From Scalesia atractyloides (lineage: Eukaryota > Streptophyta > Magnoliopsida > Asterales > Asteraceae), in NCBI GenBank assembly GCA_947069175.1, contig CAMTDV010000017.1, positions 49,919,137 to 49,983,136 on the forward strand: DNA of 64,000 nt, written 5' to 3'. A model generated the notes under the pieces. It saw only the letters and a list, made by a program, of their open reading frames with translations, was not told the DNA's origin and did not search any database. Shown piece by piece: positions 1 to 11,950 of the stretch (its first letter is position 1; each line of letters opens with the position of its first letter). The position numbers were made by a program, and so were the translations under genes.

Positions 1-2341
1 CAATAACAATGCAAACATGTATGAAAATGTTTTGAAACCATGTACTAGTATGCTCAGTCAACATACATAGCAAGAAATGTCTTTGAAAATCAAGGTGCTA
101 AATATGCTAAGACAACATATGAAGCAAATGCAATTGAAATCATGTACTATATGTACTATGTAATCAAAGCATGTATTGTGTCATGAAAACACGAAAGTAG
201 ATATAGGCACATATGTTTCACCCCAAAACATTTGAAAATGTAAAATAGGGGACTATGTACTCACTTGGTATTGCAAGAAAGTCCTTGTTCAAGAAGATAA
301 ACCAAAGCTCAAGAGTCTGAGAAATTATGTATGTCCTAATATCGGACAACTATGTTAATATCGAGACTTTAATCGGAGGATTTGGATAGAATGAAGCCTT
401 ATAAACCAAACGATTATTGGAACTCATATGAAATGGTTTTATAAAGTTTACATTCTGGTTTGGAAAGGATCCTAAGTGCTTTTTGACCCATAATGGCTCG
501 TTAAGGTAGTTTACGCTACTTTAACGTATCATTTGCGTAAATGTGTGATTGGGTGGTTAGATATGCACTATGATAAGTCTTATATGCCAAAACAAGTTTA
601 ATATAGTTGTAACATCAGTCTATATGGAAAAACATTGGTTGCATAATCTTAGAATCAATTTATGCGCAAAAGGGGCATATTGGTCATCTATAAAGGCATA
701 CTAGGCGACTTAACATAATGCTAACCAAACAACGTGACCATAAGGTATAACCTCAGAGTGTTATTCCCTATTCAATTATGGTACCTAATATGAGTTTGGC
801 CGGATCCTAAGATCGACCAAACGGGTCGGAATCGAAAGTCGAAGCGGTGGTCGAGAACGCTCGACTTACGACCCTAAGCAAGCACTAAACTAAACGTGAC
901 GAGTTAGACATGTTAAGCATGCCTAACCTAGTTTATTAAACTAATTTGGTATCAAAACAAAGTGTTTTGATACCCGAAAATATTTTCGTCGTATAATGCG
1001 CAAAAGTGCGCATTATTGGCCGAAACTTTGACTCGTCACTACAACTAGCAAACGTGGTAATCAGTAGGTATGATCACTATGGATCATAACCATCGTGATT
1101 ACGATCACGTTGCAAACTCTAATTGGACTTTGACTTGACCAATTAATGGTCAAAGCTGAAAGTCAAACTCTGTTTGACTTTTAGCTTGAAATAGCTAAAC
1201 AAATGAAACAAGACAAGGATAGAGCACTTATTTGTGTTGTAGAACACCCAAGAGCTTCAAGAAGACAAGAACAACTCAGGTTGGAGGCATCCAACAATGT
1301 GGTAGCCTCCACTTAGAGTGTTTGAGAGAAAGAAAAGAATTGAGCAAGGAATGAGGTGAACTTTGATGGGTATTTATAGTGTTCTTGGATCAACAAGATC
1401 ATTCCAAGTGTGCCATGTGTTGGCATGATCTTATGGAAGTCCTAACAAGTGTCAAATGCAGGTGAATTGGTGGCAAAATTGATTTGCTTGGTGTCCAAGG
1501 AGTAAACAAGAAGCTGCCACCTATTTGCAACAAGTCTGATGAGCTGGGGACCCCTTACGAACCGTATGGGGTTTTGCCTTACGGTCCGTAAGGCCCTTGC
1601 AGGGGCTGAAGTTTAAAATTTGGCAGAAATGGCCCCTGAACTTGATTTTGACGTGTTTTGGCACTTTTAACACCTGTTAACCCCATTTTCAAGATCTATA
1701 AGGACAATAAAGCATAGGGTACTTAAAATGTGCTCAAAATATTCCGGATATCGGTTCATTTGGTCATACGATTGCAGTTTTTGGTTAATTACGACGAAAA
1801 GCGTAACGAACACGCAAATGGCCGTACATGTTAACGAATGATATTTTTGCATTCCAATCATTAAATTACAATATTTTAATGATTAAAAGTTTTTCTGGAT
1901 GTGCGTACATGTTCCGGATTAAGAAATACGCGAATTGGCATAGTTTCGCAGAATTTGCAAAATAGCCCCTGAAGTTGCAAAAGCATGTTTTTGCCATACC
2001 GAAGCCCTCAAAACTTATTTCTAAGCTATGTTAGGGGTATTTAGGGTATATTTAGCTTATGACCTTGTTCCAAAGTGTGCGTTGCTACGAGAATCGATAG
2101 ACTTTCGTAGTTTGTCGTAAATAGTCCCTGTGATCGAATAGGCTTGTTTTTGACATACCAAACCCTTCAAAATTTAATTCTAAGTTATGTAAAGGTTATT
2201 TAAGGTATTTTAATCTTGTGTCATTGTTTCGGAGTGTATGTCGCATTAAACTGATTACGTTTGCATAACGGTTTGCGATTTCACTTCCAGAAGTTGTTCG
2301 AGAGTTTGTTATCGTGTAATAATCGAATATGTGCAATTGTT
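1..2341 (-). mobile_element. Diverged LTR related to the gag-only family; left part lies outside the window
   Basis: This stretch aligns by eye, in the same order, with the LTR at 37600-39717: the CACCCCAAAACATTT block (about 218), the GGTATAACCTCAGAG block, the AATGCGCA...TGCGCATT hairpin, the AATTAATGGTCAAAGCTGAA block, and a tail ending in a GCAATTGTTAT-like terminus near 2341 that corresponds to the GCACAATGGTTACA LTR end of the other copies. It is far more diverged than the copies inside the 35814-56194 block, so it is an older insertion or a sister family. The terminus at about 2341 is not followed by a polypurine tract, so it is probably the outer end of the element. The first 200 bases look more like the internal non-coding region near 40760. 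No coding region is seen. The boundary is approximate. Confidence 0.7.
1370..1379 (-). promoter_or_regulatory. LTR TATA box, minus strand
   Basis: On the minus strand this reads CTATAAATAC, a good plant TATA box. It lies at the position equivalent to the CTATAAATAGG of the related LTRs (38774-38784, 51474-51484). Its conservation between diverged LTR copies supports it as the promoter that starts the genomic RNA. Confidence 0.6.
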
Positions 2342-2419
2342 ATGGATAAGTTCCATAATTCAATGAATAAAACACAAGGTTTAATTGCTTATGAAATTTT
2401 TCAAGATATGATAATGACA

Positions 2420-2787
2420 ACTGGAGGCATAGTTGTCACACACAAGCCCAGCATGAGCAAGATATGGTCTCCTACCGGGAAGGTCTCAAAGGTTTTGTCG
2501 TGATTTCCCTCATCCAAGCCAGGCTGAAAATAGCGTATGAAGCCAAAGCTGCGGGCTTTGAATGCCCTGCGTAGAATATCGATGCCTGGGAGGTGATGCT
2601 AAAGGACCTGGGAGGGAAATCTGTGGAGTGCCCTGCCAAACCGGTGGTCGAGCAGCCTTTGAAGGCGGTTGAAGCTCCCAAGGATATTGAGGCTGATGCT
2701 GGTGCTGGTGGTCAAGATGCTGATGCTGGTGGTGAGGATGTGGTTGATGATGCTGCCAAGGATGCTGCTGAAGGTGCTGCAGCATAA
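2420..2787 (+). pseudogene. Remnant of an antisense accessory ORF of a Tat-lineage gypsy element
   Basis: A plus-strand reading frame, broken by at least one in-frame stop near 2575, encodes a run including EGLKGFVVISLIQARLKIAY and ENIDAWEV-like text (with the stop just before NIDAW), then an acidic Ala/Gly/Asp-rich tail (AGGQDADAGGEDVVDDAAKD) ending in TAA at 2785-2787. It lies downstream of, and opposite to, the minus-strand Tat integrase. Tat-lineage elements of plants (Grande, RIRE2, Retand) are known to carry an extra ORF in antisense orientation in this place. I recall proteins of the 'putative gypsy-type transposase' kind with similar C-terminal ends; that link is from memory. Only the C-terminal part is left. 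The biochemical function of such ORFs is unknown. Confidence 0.5.
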
Positions 2788-4136
2788 TGGTAGTGAAGTG
2801 GGCGATGATGGATATTTGATGCCTAGGCCGGAGCCCACTTTTTTAATTTAAATGATCTGTAATCCCCTAAACAATTTTACTTTTCCTACACTTGAACAAT
2901 TTATATTTCCTACACTTTAAAAATTAGTATTTTGTGATGACCTAAGGTGGAGGGATCCTGGGTTTCAGGACGAAGCCTTTGGTCATCATTGTTCATATGC
3001 TTTTAGACATTATCACATTCTTGGTGGATGGGTCTTGGTTTAAGACGAAGCCAAGAATGTGTGACATTTTGGAATGTTAATAATAAACTAACCTTTTAGC
3101 CTTATTCGATGTTGTTACGTTATTATTCTGAAAAACCTGTTTTGGATATCCTGACCGAATATCCTGGTCAGGATACTGATGAAATGTTCAGCATTTTTGT
3201 TACCTTTAATCAAAATGTTAGACAGAAACTCGGTTGAATAATATGAAATTTGGATTATGTAGACAAGGCTTTCAATCTTTGAAAAATAAAAACCATACCA
3301 GAAATACTTGTGCAATAACTTTCATTTCCAATGTTTGAATCCTTTGCAATGTCCCCAACATGGATGTCCCATGTCCGTGCAGGATATCGCATCAGTATAT
3401 GGCATATTTGAGTATCCCTTCACTTAATGATCGAATTTTGTAACGTTTCCTCCATGAAAGAATATGTGTGATCATGGTCACATTTATGAAATCTTTCAAA
3501 AACTATAGTTTCACTGGGGATAAACCCTTAGTATCCTGGGGATAACCCCTTAGTATCCTGGGGATAAACCCTTAATATCCTGGGGTTAAACCCTTGGTAT
3601 CCTGGGGTTAAACCCTTGTTTTCGTGCGCTACAGGCGGGAGTGTATAAACTTCAAGACTTAGAAAGGAGAAAACCTTTAAACCTTAGAGAGTATGAAAAT
3701 ACCCTTTCGCGAGAGAGGGTGATCAATCCTCATATACCGTAAGGATCCGGGATATAGCCAACAATAACGAAATGGTCAGCCACTTTTACATGAACACGTC
3801 CCGCCATATTGAACTATACCCGGATACTTGCGCTCCAGGCGGGGTGTTTAAACCCAATTCAGAAGAAAGGTGAATACCTTTAAACCTGTGAAGGTATCTG
3901 AATCCCTTAAACGTGAGAGAGGGGGCCAATCCTCTAATCTTTCGATTCATCTTGAGCAAGTATCTTGAAGCATATCCTACAAAACACCTTTAAACTAAGG
4001 TGGGTGTTAGCTTGGCTAACACTCCTCCGATGCTTAAGTCAGTATTGGATTTCAACGAAAAATAACTCAAACCAAAAATATATATTTAAAAGAAATAGAA
4101 TTCATACCATCCTGAGTTAGAAGTCAAATTTTAAAC
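2788..4136. other. Non-coding 3' region of Tat-1
   Basis: There is no supported gene between the antisense ORF remnant and the integrase stop. The region is rich in the motif ATCCTG/CAGGAT, which is typical of this element, contains the 22-bp tandem repeat at 3514-3623, and has two similar blocks (about 3620-3720 and 3825-3925) with the shared phrases GCGCTACAGGCGGG / GCGCTCCAGGCGGG, followed by AACCTTTAAACC and GAGAGAGGG. These two blocks look like an imperfect duplication of about 200 bp. Such long 3' untranslated regions are usual in Tat elements. Confidence 0.55.
3514..3623. repeat. 22-bp tandem repeat, five copies
   Basis: Five consecutive 22-bp units start with CTGGGGATAA or CTGGGGTTAA and end in TATC or TTTC. 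Units differ by only one to three bases. The array sits in the Tat-1 3' non-coding region. Confidence 0.9.
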
Positions 4137-5486
4137 TCACTTGAAATAAGCCTTAAGATGTATACTATTCCAGGATCTTGGTATCATATCTCCCTTCATG
4201 GTCTTGAGCCGGTATGCTCCTTTTACTGATTCTGACTCAATCTCGTATGGTCCTTCCCATTTTGGAACTAACTTTCCATCAGCAGGATTAGTCGTATTCT
4301 GAAAGGCTTTTCTCATACCCAATCTCCAACTTGGAATCCCCTAGTTCTTAAATTTTTGTTATATGACTTAGCTATCCTTTATTGATATGCTACCATCCTT
4401 AGCTTTGCTGCGTCCCTCGTTTCATCTATGGTGTCTAGTTCCTGATATAAGACTTCAAGATTCACTTCAGGATCCTGTAAGCTTGAACTTGTAGTAGGTA
4501 TCACCATCTCTGTTGGAATCACTGCTTCTGCCCCAAACACCAAGGAGAATGGAGTTTGTCCAGTAGCATTCTTCACTGTTGTTCTATCTGCCCATAGTAC
4601 AAATGGTAATTATTCTGCCCATTTTCCTTTTTTAGCACCTAATCTCTTCTTCAAATTATTGACAATTATCTTGTTTGAGGATTCTGCCTGTCCATTAGCT
4701 TGAGGGTGCACTGGTGTTGATGTGATCATTTTGATTCCCCAACTTTTGCAAAAATCAGTGGTTCTTTTGCTGATGAATTGGGAACCATTATCACAAACTA
4801 TCTTCACCGGTATCCCGAATCTTGTCAGGGTATTCCTCTTGATGAAAGATACCACTTCTTGATCCCTTACTTGGACAAAGGCTTCTGCTTCAACCCATTT
4901 GGAAAAATAATCCGTCATTGCCAGCATGAAAACCTTTCCTCCATGAGCCTTTGGGAGTTTTCCTACTATATCCATCCCCACTTCATAAATGGCCATAGGG
5001 GTTATGATAGGATATAATGGTTCTGCAGGCTGATGCAGTATATTGCCATATCTTTGACAGGCATCACACTTTCGAGCATACTCTGCAGCATCCTTTCTCA
5101 TAGTCGGCCAGTAATATCCCGTTCTTAACACCTTCGAGAATAAAGATCTCCCCCCAGTATGGTTGCCACAATCTCCTTCATGTATATCCTGAAGTACCTC
5201 ATTGTTTTCAGGATCTTCTAAGCACCTCAGATATGGACCTGCAAGGGATTTCTTATACAAAACATCATTTATAATAGTAAAATGGGATACCTTCATTCTG
5301 AAAGCTTTGGGATTCTCGTCCTTTGGAACATCTCCTTCTTGTAGATACTTAATGATTGGAGCCATCCAGGAGACCCTCTTCAGGACATCCATCACCAGGA
5401 TCCTGGATACCTGCTACTTCCTTATCCTGATGTTTGAAAAGTTCCATCGCAAGATACATGATATGTAGTATTGGTATCTGAGCTCC
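4137..5486 (-). pseudogene. Tat-1 integrase
   Basis: Minus-strand frames (5395-4610, 4576-4379, 4322-4137) read as one integrase with breaks. The zinc-binding HHCC part is visible as HEGDCGNH followed by CDACQRYG. The catalytic core shows the first Asp in VGMDIVGKLP, the second in VCDNGSQF and the Glu in QANGQAESSNK, so all DDE residues are kept. The C-terminal part GPYEIESESVKGAYRLK with SWNSIHLKAYF is typical of Tat/Athila integrases, which lack a chromodomain. A stop after KGKWAE (about 4610) and another near 4377 break the frame, as does a shift near 4323. Integrase would insert the cDNA into chromosomal DNA; this copy cannot make it in one piece. The Tekay element interrupts the sequence between this and the RNase H domain. 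Confidence 0.9.
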
Positions 5487-5491
5487 TTCCG

Positions 5492-6983
5492 TGTAACACC
5501 CTGTTTTGTGAGCCAGTAAAGTTGATATCTCATATATTGTTGGACGAATAAGTAACGAGTCAGATGGTTAGTTGAAGTATGAGATATCTAAATGAACATT
5601 TGGTATTATAATATGTTGTTTAATTATAATAATAAAATATATTATATTTGACCATACGCCGTTTTTAATGAAACCTAGGTTAAAACGTAGATAGAAATAT
5701 GCTCGTTCTAATGGTATATTCGTCTTTTTGTAAAACGCTATATTTTAGAAGTTTTAAGCGATAAACGAGTGAAGCCGCTGAATGAATTATAATATATGTA
5801 ACATTAATAAAACTTCAAACATAAGAATTGTGATTGTTGTCGTGTGTATTCTTATTCTTATCATATACATAAGAAAGTTAAGGTGTGTATATATAAGGTT
5901 GACGTGTGTTTGGTATGATGCAACGTGTGTGCATCTAAATAAATGCATGTGTATTGGTTGATTTTAGCATTAATATTTATCACAAAAAATAGAGCAATGT
6001 ACGAGAGTTTGTGGGAATTGGCGGCGTAAAATATGTCTATAAACAAGTAGGTAGGTTAGTTTCATTTCATAATTCACATGTTCATTCAAACATCAATCTG
6101 ATTCGAATAAGGTATGTATGTTTCTAATATATAATTATAAATTTAATACTTTATATTAATAATAGATGTAATATTAGAAGTAGATATAATACTAGAAGTA
6201 AAGTTTAGGTTTATAACCAGGGTAGGTGATGGGTGACCTAATCCTAATTTAGACATGGATTGGTCATTCATGCTTAAACTAGGTAGGTTTATCCAAAGCC
6301 AACCACGATTAAGACTAATTAGTGCCCCACTCCTTATTTGACTAGTGTCTAAAATTATTTTGGTCTTGATCAGGAAACCAAGTTTGGATTGATTATAGTA
6401 AAACATTCCTAGAACAAAGGTGAGTTTTATGAATGCTTTCCAAACGTGAGCATGCTTGTCCTAAACTGTAATAATATGGCATGATTGTTGTACGCATGTA
6501 CATAACCTGAGCATGATACACATGATATTTGTGGTCCCTTATACATGCTGCTACGGCAGGATTTGTCGGTACTACACCCATGGTGTAGTGGGTATTGACT
6601 GTATGGTTATGTAAGTTACGTGGTTACGTTGGGTAATGATGACATGGGCGGGTACAAGTCATGAGTAATTAATGTGATTTATAAACTGTGTATATTCATG
6701 AACTCACTAGTTAGCTGACGTCTTTTTAGCATGTGTCACAGGAAATGATGGTTAGTGTGGTGCGGGCTGTTATCGCGGATAGGCGTGGCTAGTGGAATAA
6801 AGTATCCCAGACTTTCTTATCTGGTGGAAATTTTGTATGGACGGCTAAGATTAGTTTGATCAAACTTTGTACCATTAAGTTTGCAACTTTTGTACCTTAC
6901 GGTTTGTATTAATAAAATAAGTATTTCCTTGTAAGTTCGTATCAATTGTGTATGGTGCATCCTAATCTGAGTGTGGTGTCACA
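5492..6983 (+). repeat. Tekay 5' LTR
   Basis: Starts TGTAACACCCTG and ends GTGGTGTCACA. It matches the 3' LTR at 11964-13370 over nearly its whole length. A TATA-like CTATAAAC at 6037-6044 corresponds to the better TATA box in the 3' LTR (12424-12434). Confidence 0.93.
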
Positions 6984-6984
6984 G

Positions 6985-6997
6985 TTGGTATCAGAGT
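6985..6997 (+). other. Tekay primer-binding site (initiator tRNA-Met)
   Basis: TTGGTATCAGAGTC follows the 5' LTR after one base. The usual initiator-Met PBS is TGGTATCAGAGC, so there is a mismatch at the last position. It would prime minus-strand cDNA synthesis. Confidence 0.85.
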
Positions 6998-7487
6998 CAA
7001 AGGTTTTAGCAAATTAGGTATTTGGTATGGATACCTAGGCTTCAACCTAAGAGAACATGTCTGCTTAAGTTATATTAGGATGCCATGGGTGGTAAAGGAA
7101 TAAACTTTATCAGTGAGAATGCTTTAGCTGACTTGATATACGAGTAATAGATAAATCCGGGCATGAACTTACTAAGGGTACAGAGTCATTAGAAGGTACC
7201 TATAGTAATAACTACAACCTATGAACACTCATTTGGTTATCACTTTATACACACCGCCCTCAACAACAATTACCGGTAAACCATGTCCCTTTACTCGTTA
7301 TTAAGAAACAATATGTTTACAAAGTTTCTTAAAAAAAAAAAAAAAGAAATAAAATTAAATAAAGGGGATAGTAGAGTTCTATTTCAATGTGTTACATTTG
7401 AAAACGTGTTGTGTTATGTGAAATGATTATTGTAACTGCTCGTTATAAATAGAATACTGAAATAGTATTTTCTTGAAAATTTAGAAA

Positions 7488-8600
7488 ATGTCGGCAGAAC
7501 CTTCGGTTAACAATAATCGTCAACCTAACCCATCAGTTGATCCTCCTCCTCATAGCGAATCTGTAAACTTAGGAGATGACGTGATCGATCGGATTGCCAT
7601 CCGAGTGGCGCAAATACTTGCCAACACACAGGGGCGTGAACACCAGAATACAGAATGATCAGGGCAATCTGAGGGAAGCACTACACCAACTCCACGAGAA
7701 GAACCTTGACAAGAAAAGAAGGCGGAGGATACGAAGGTAACTAAAGCTATAGAAATAGAAATCTCTAGAGAATGCAATTACAAGACCTTCATTTCTTGTA
7801 ATCCTCCTCCATTCGATGGGAAGAAAGGTGCTATTGAGGCACATGAATGGCTAAGTGAGGTAGAAGCCATTCTAGACGTTAGTGATTGCCATGAAAGAAA
7901 TAAAGTTAGGTTTGATGTTCATTTGTTTAAATCTAAAGCCTTGTTTTGGTGGAGGATACAAAAGCAAACTAGAGGTGATGATCTGGCACATCGCCTAACT
8001 TGGAAGGAATTTTCAGAACTGTTTACAAATTACTTCTGTCCACCAAGCGAAACAGACAGAATAGAAAAGGAATTTTTGCATCTTGAACTCGGGAATAAGA
8101 CATACCGGGAATATGTCAATGACTTCAATGGAATGTCTCAACTAGTATCTTACTTGGTAAACACTAAAGAAAATCGTATACGAAGATTCCTTTGGAGACT
8201 ACCCACAGAATATCGTACGTTTATCAAGTCCACCAAACCAACTACCTATCATGATGCTGTATAGGCTGGAGCAACTTTTGCCGCAGAGATCCAACAAAAG
8301 AAAACCCCAGACCCTGCTCCAAAAAGGAAATGGAAAAACTACCAAGAACAAAAGAAAACTAATTACAGAGATTTCAATAGACAACGAGGACCCCCACCTA
8401 GGTGCCCAACTTGTGGAAAAGGACATTTTGGTCCATGTAACAGTTAGTTTGTAGAAACTGTAAGAAAACTGGACACAACCATCGTGATTGTAAAGAGCCA
8501 CGTAAGTGTTTTAAATGTGGAGAGACGAGCCACTATAGTGATAGTTGTCCTAAGAGGAATGAGGAACCCAATAAAGCAAGAGGGAGAGCTTTTGTTCTAA
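7488..8600 (+). pseudogene. Tekay gag
   Basis: The likely start is the ATG at 7488 (MSAEPSVNNN). The capsid-like part includes NPPPFDGKKGAIEAHEWLSE, ALFWWRIQKQ and LTWKEFSELFTNYFCPPSE, the classic retrotransposon gag core. Three zinc-knuckle-like motifs follow at about 8400-8560: CPTCGKGHFGPC, CRNCKKTGHNHRDC (a full CCHC) and CFKCGETSHYSDSC. Stops at about 7655 and 7707, a stop near 8262 and a frameshift near 8443 break it. Gag forms the particle and binds the RNA. Confidence 0.88.
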
Positions 8601-9207
8601 ATACCGAAGAAGCTAGTAGGAACCCTGATGTCATAACAGGTACATTTCTCCTTAACAACTTCTATGCTAAAATATTGTTTGATACTAGTGCTGATAGAAG
8701 TTTTATATCTGAGCCTTTTAGAGTTTTGATTAATCAGACTCCTTATAAGCTAGATAAGCCATTTACATTAGAACTAGCAGATGGAAGGGAAAAAGAAATT
8801 GTGAGTGTGATAAAGGATTGTAGCATCCCCAAATTAATAAGATCCCAATATCCATAGACTTACTACCAATGAACCGTGGAGAGTTTGACGTAGTAATAGG
8901 AATGGATTGGTTATCTAGTCACCAAGCTCAAATATTGTGTGATAAGAAGCAAATTCAAATTAAGGACCCGAAAGGGGGGAACTTTGACAATTAATGGGGA
9001 AAGACCTAGTAAACCCATAAGTTTTATTAACATGATAAAAGCATCCAAGTGTGTTCAAAAGGGTCATTTAACCTACCTAGTTTATGCACTAGCAACAAAC
9101 GAAGAAAAGAAATTACAAGAGGTGCCAGTAGTGGCTGAATTTCTAGAAGTATTCCCTAAAGATCTTCCTAGATACCACCCGACAGACAAATTGAGTTTAG
9201 AATTGAC
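8601..9207 (+). pseudogene. Tekay protease and linker to RT
   Basis: The frame starting near 8600 gives GTFLLNNFYAKILFDTSADR with SFISEPF, the chromoviral aspartic protease site. The expected Gly of the D-S/T-G triad is Ser here (DTS), so the active-site loop is changed. The domain runs on to about 8930 (MDWLSSHQAQ is visible near 8902) and then a linker with PVVAEFLEVFPKDLPRYHP leads to RT. Frameshifts near 8850 and 8975 break it. Confidence 0.82.
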
Positions 9208-9855
9208 TTGATCCCAGGAGCAACCCCTATCGCCAAAGCCCCATACCGCCTTGTCCCGACTGAAATGAAAGAGTTGAGAAACCAACTCCAGAAGTTACTG
9301 GATAAGGGGTTCATACGTCCTAGCACGTCACCATGGGGAGCACCGATTCTCTTTGTTAAAAAAGAAAGATGGTTCAATGAGGATGTGTATTGATTATAGA
9401 GTCTGAATAGATCACGATAAAGAATCGGTATCCACTCCCAAGAATCGATGATCTTTTTGATCAGCGACAAGGCGCAAGCTACTTCTCGAAGATAGATCTA
9501 AGATCTGGGTATCATCAATTAAAGGTTAGAGAAGAAGATACACCCAAGACTGCCCTTAGGACAAGGTATGGTCAACACGAGTTCCTAGTGATGCCTTTCG
9601 GCCTCACTAATGCACCAGCTGCCTTCATGGACCTTATGAACCAAGTCTACAAGCCATACTTGGAACCAATTTGTAGTCGTCTTCATAGATGATATCCTAA
9701 TCTACTCTAAGAGTAGGGAAGCACACGAGGGTCATCTCCGTGCCATTCTTTAGTTACTAAAGGATGAGGAACTTTATGCCAAGTTTAGTAAGTGTGAATT
9801 CTGGACTAGGGAAGTCCAATTTTTAGGGCATGTTGTTAATGAAAAGGCCATACAA
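9208..9855 (+). pseudogene. Tekay reverse transcriptase
   Basis: The start of the palm domain is seen as APYRLVPTEMKELRNQLQKL and FIRPSTSPWGAPILFVKK; after a frameshift near 9367 the frame continues with RYPLPRIDDLFDQ, FSKIDLRSGYHQLKV and MPFGLTNAPAAFMDLMN. The catalytic FIDD motif is at 9682-9693 in VVVFIDDILIYSKS, reached through another frameshift near 9660. An in-frame TAG lies near 9751. The enzyme copies genomic RNA into cDNA in the particle. Confidence 0.88.
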
Positions 9856-10527
9856 GTGGACCCTGCAAAGATTGAAGTGGTTAGGAATTGGGAGGCACCA
9901 AGAAACCCCATAGAAATTCGACGTTTCTTAGGGTTAGCAAGGTATTATAGGAGATTTATTCCAGATTTTTCTAAGATAGCGATGCCTCTAACGACACTAA
10001 CTCAGAAAAATACCCCATTTGTCTGGGGTAGCAAACAAGAAGAAGCTTTTAATCTTTTGAAGATAAAGTTATCTAGTGCCCCAATACTTGCATTACCTGA
10101 GGGAACAGGCGATTTTGTAGTATATTGTGATGCTTCTCATTATGGACTAGGGTGTGTGTTGATGCAAAGAGGCAAAGTCATCGCCTATGCATCCCGGCAG
10201 TTAAAGATACATGAAAGAAATTACACCACTCATGATCTAGAACTCGGAGCAGTAGTATTTACTCTCAAGATATGGAGACATTACTTATATGGAACTAAGT
10301 GTGTGATCTACACTGATCACCAAAGCCTTAAGTATATCTTTGAGCAAAAAATGTTGAACATGAGACAGAGGAGATGGATGGAGTTATTGAACGATTATGG
10401 TTGTGAAATTGGTTACCATCCAGGAAAAGCTAATGTAGTAGCAGATGCCCTTAGCCAGAAGGATAGAGTTAAACCTTTAAGAATACGTGCATCTAGAATT
10501 GAAGTGAAAATAGGTTTACTAGAATAA
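9856..10527 (+). pseudogene. Tekay RT thumb/connection and RNase H
   Basis: An uninterrupted 223-codon frame begins near the RT thumb (RRFLGLARYYRRFIPDFSKI) and covers RNase H: the first Asp in VVYCDASHYGLGCVL, the Glu in THDLELGAVVF, a further Asp in VIYTDHQSLKYIF, and the last in NVVADALSQ. This is the best preserved part of the element. RNase H removes the RNA strand during cDNA synthesis. Confidence 0.9.
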
Positions 10528-11635
10528 ATTAAGGATGCACAGGCACAGGCCCTGACTGTTGAGCAGATTAGCAAAGAAAGGATGGTGGGAAAACAAGAAC
10601 TACTCGTTAAAGGAGAAGATGGAATATTATGACTCAACAATAGAATTTGGATACCCATTATGGGAGGACTAAGGGATAAGGTGATGGAAGAAGCACATAG
10701 ATCTAAATATACAATGAATCCTGGTAGTACGGAGATGTACAAAAATATTCGAGATGAATATTGGTGGCCAGGGATGAAGCAATCAATCAATGAATATGTG
10801 GAAAAATGCATGACATGTTCGCAGGTCAAAACCGAACATCAGAAAACCTGCAGGATGTTTAATCAAACCGAGATCCCTGAATGGAAATGGGATATGATAA
10901 CCATGGATTTCATTACTAAACTTCCACGAACTAAGAACGGTCACGATACTATTTGGGTCATAGTCGATCGTTTAACTAAGTCTGCTCATTTCTTACCAAT
11001 ACGAGAAAATTATAAAATGGATAAATTAGCAAGTCAAGAAAATTGTCACCCGTCATGGAGTACCTATCTCCATTATATCAGATAGAGATAGTCGTTTTGC
11101 ATCAAGATTTTGGCAAAGTTTCCAAAAGGAATTGGGAACAAAATTAAATTTAAGTACAGCTTATCACCCACAGACATATGGCCAAAGTGAACGGACAATA
11201 CAAACACTAGAAGACATGCTCAGGGCATGTGTGATAGACTTTGGAGGAAACTGGGATGAGCATTTACCCCTAATAGAGTTTGCATACAATAACAGTTATC
11301 ACTCAAGCATCAAGGCAGCTCCGTTTGAAGCCTTATATGGAAGGAAGTGTCGTTCACCAGTTTGTTGGACTGAGATTGGTAGAAATCCATTAGTTGGACC
11401 CGAAATTATTGAAGAAACTACTAACAAAATTATACAAATTCGAGAAAGAATGAAAACTGCTAGAGATAGGCAGGCTGATAGACGAAGGCGACCCTTAGAA
11501 TTCCAAATTGGTGACAAGGTGTTACTTAAGGTCTCGCCTTGGAAAGGTATCACTCGTTTTAGGAAGAAAGGAAAAGTAAGTCCACGCCATATTTTGGAAC
11601 ATTTAAGGTGATTGGAAGGGCTGGTCTGGTAGCAT
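10528..11635 (+). pseudogene. Tekay integrase
   Basis: The zinc-binding part reads EEAHRSKYTMNPGSTEMY followed by CMTCSQVK; the second His of HHCC (usually IHPG) is Asn here. The DDE core is present: Asp in ITMDFITKLP, Asp in SIISDRDSRF (frame broken near 11035-11090), and Glu in GQSERTIQTLED. The GKV(L)LKVSPWKGI motif of chromoviral integrases follows at about 11515. Frameshifts near 11035 and 11580 and a stop near 10527 disrupt it. Confidence 0.88.
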
Positions 11636-11702
11636 ATAAGTTAAAAACTACCAGCAGAATTACAAGGAATTATGACACATTTCACATGTCTAATTTAAGA
11701 AG

Positions 11703-11927
11703 ATGTCTATAAGACAAGTCACTAAGATGCCCTGGCAGGAGGTCCAAATCAACGACAAGTTGAACTTCACAGAACGACCCATTCAGATCATAGATCGACG
11801 AGTAAAGAAACTAAGAAACAGAGAGTTCCCTCTATCTCGAGTTAAGTGGGATGCAAGGAGAGGACCTGAAGAGACATGGAAAAGAGAAGATGAGATGAAA
11901 CAGAAATATCCGCAACTCTTTGCCTAA
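11703..11927 (+). pseudogene. Tekay C-terminal chromodomain region
   Basis: A 74-codon frame contains QINDKLNFTERPIQIIDRRV, FPLSRVKWDARRGPEETWKR and KYPQLFA, the standard C-terminus of Tekay-clade integrases. This chromodomain-like module is thought to guide insertion to particular chromatin. It is joined to the integrase through a frameshift near 11700 and ends in TAA at 11925-11927, 36 bases before the 3' LTR. Confidence 0.88.
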
Positions 11928-11950
11928 ATTTTGCGGACGAAATTTCTATA

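Noticed and set aside
2510..2838. Minus-strand ORFs rich in His/Gln or Ser/Ile opposite 2593-2787
   Set aside because: They are shadows of the Ala/Gly/Asp-rich antisense accessory ORF remnant; the skewed composition comes from its GCT/GGT/GAT-rich codons.
4778..5468. Plus-strand ORFs within the Tat-1 integrase
   Set aside because: They are shadows of the well-supported minus-strand integrase.
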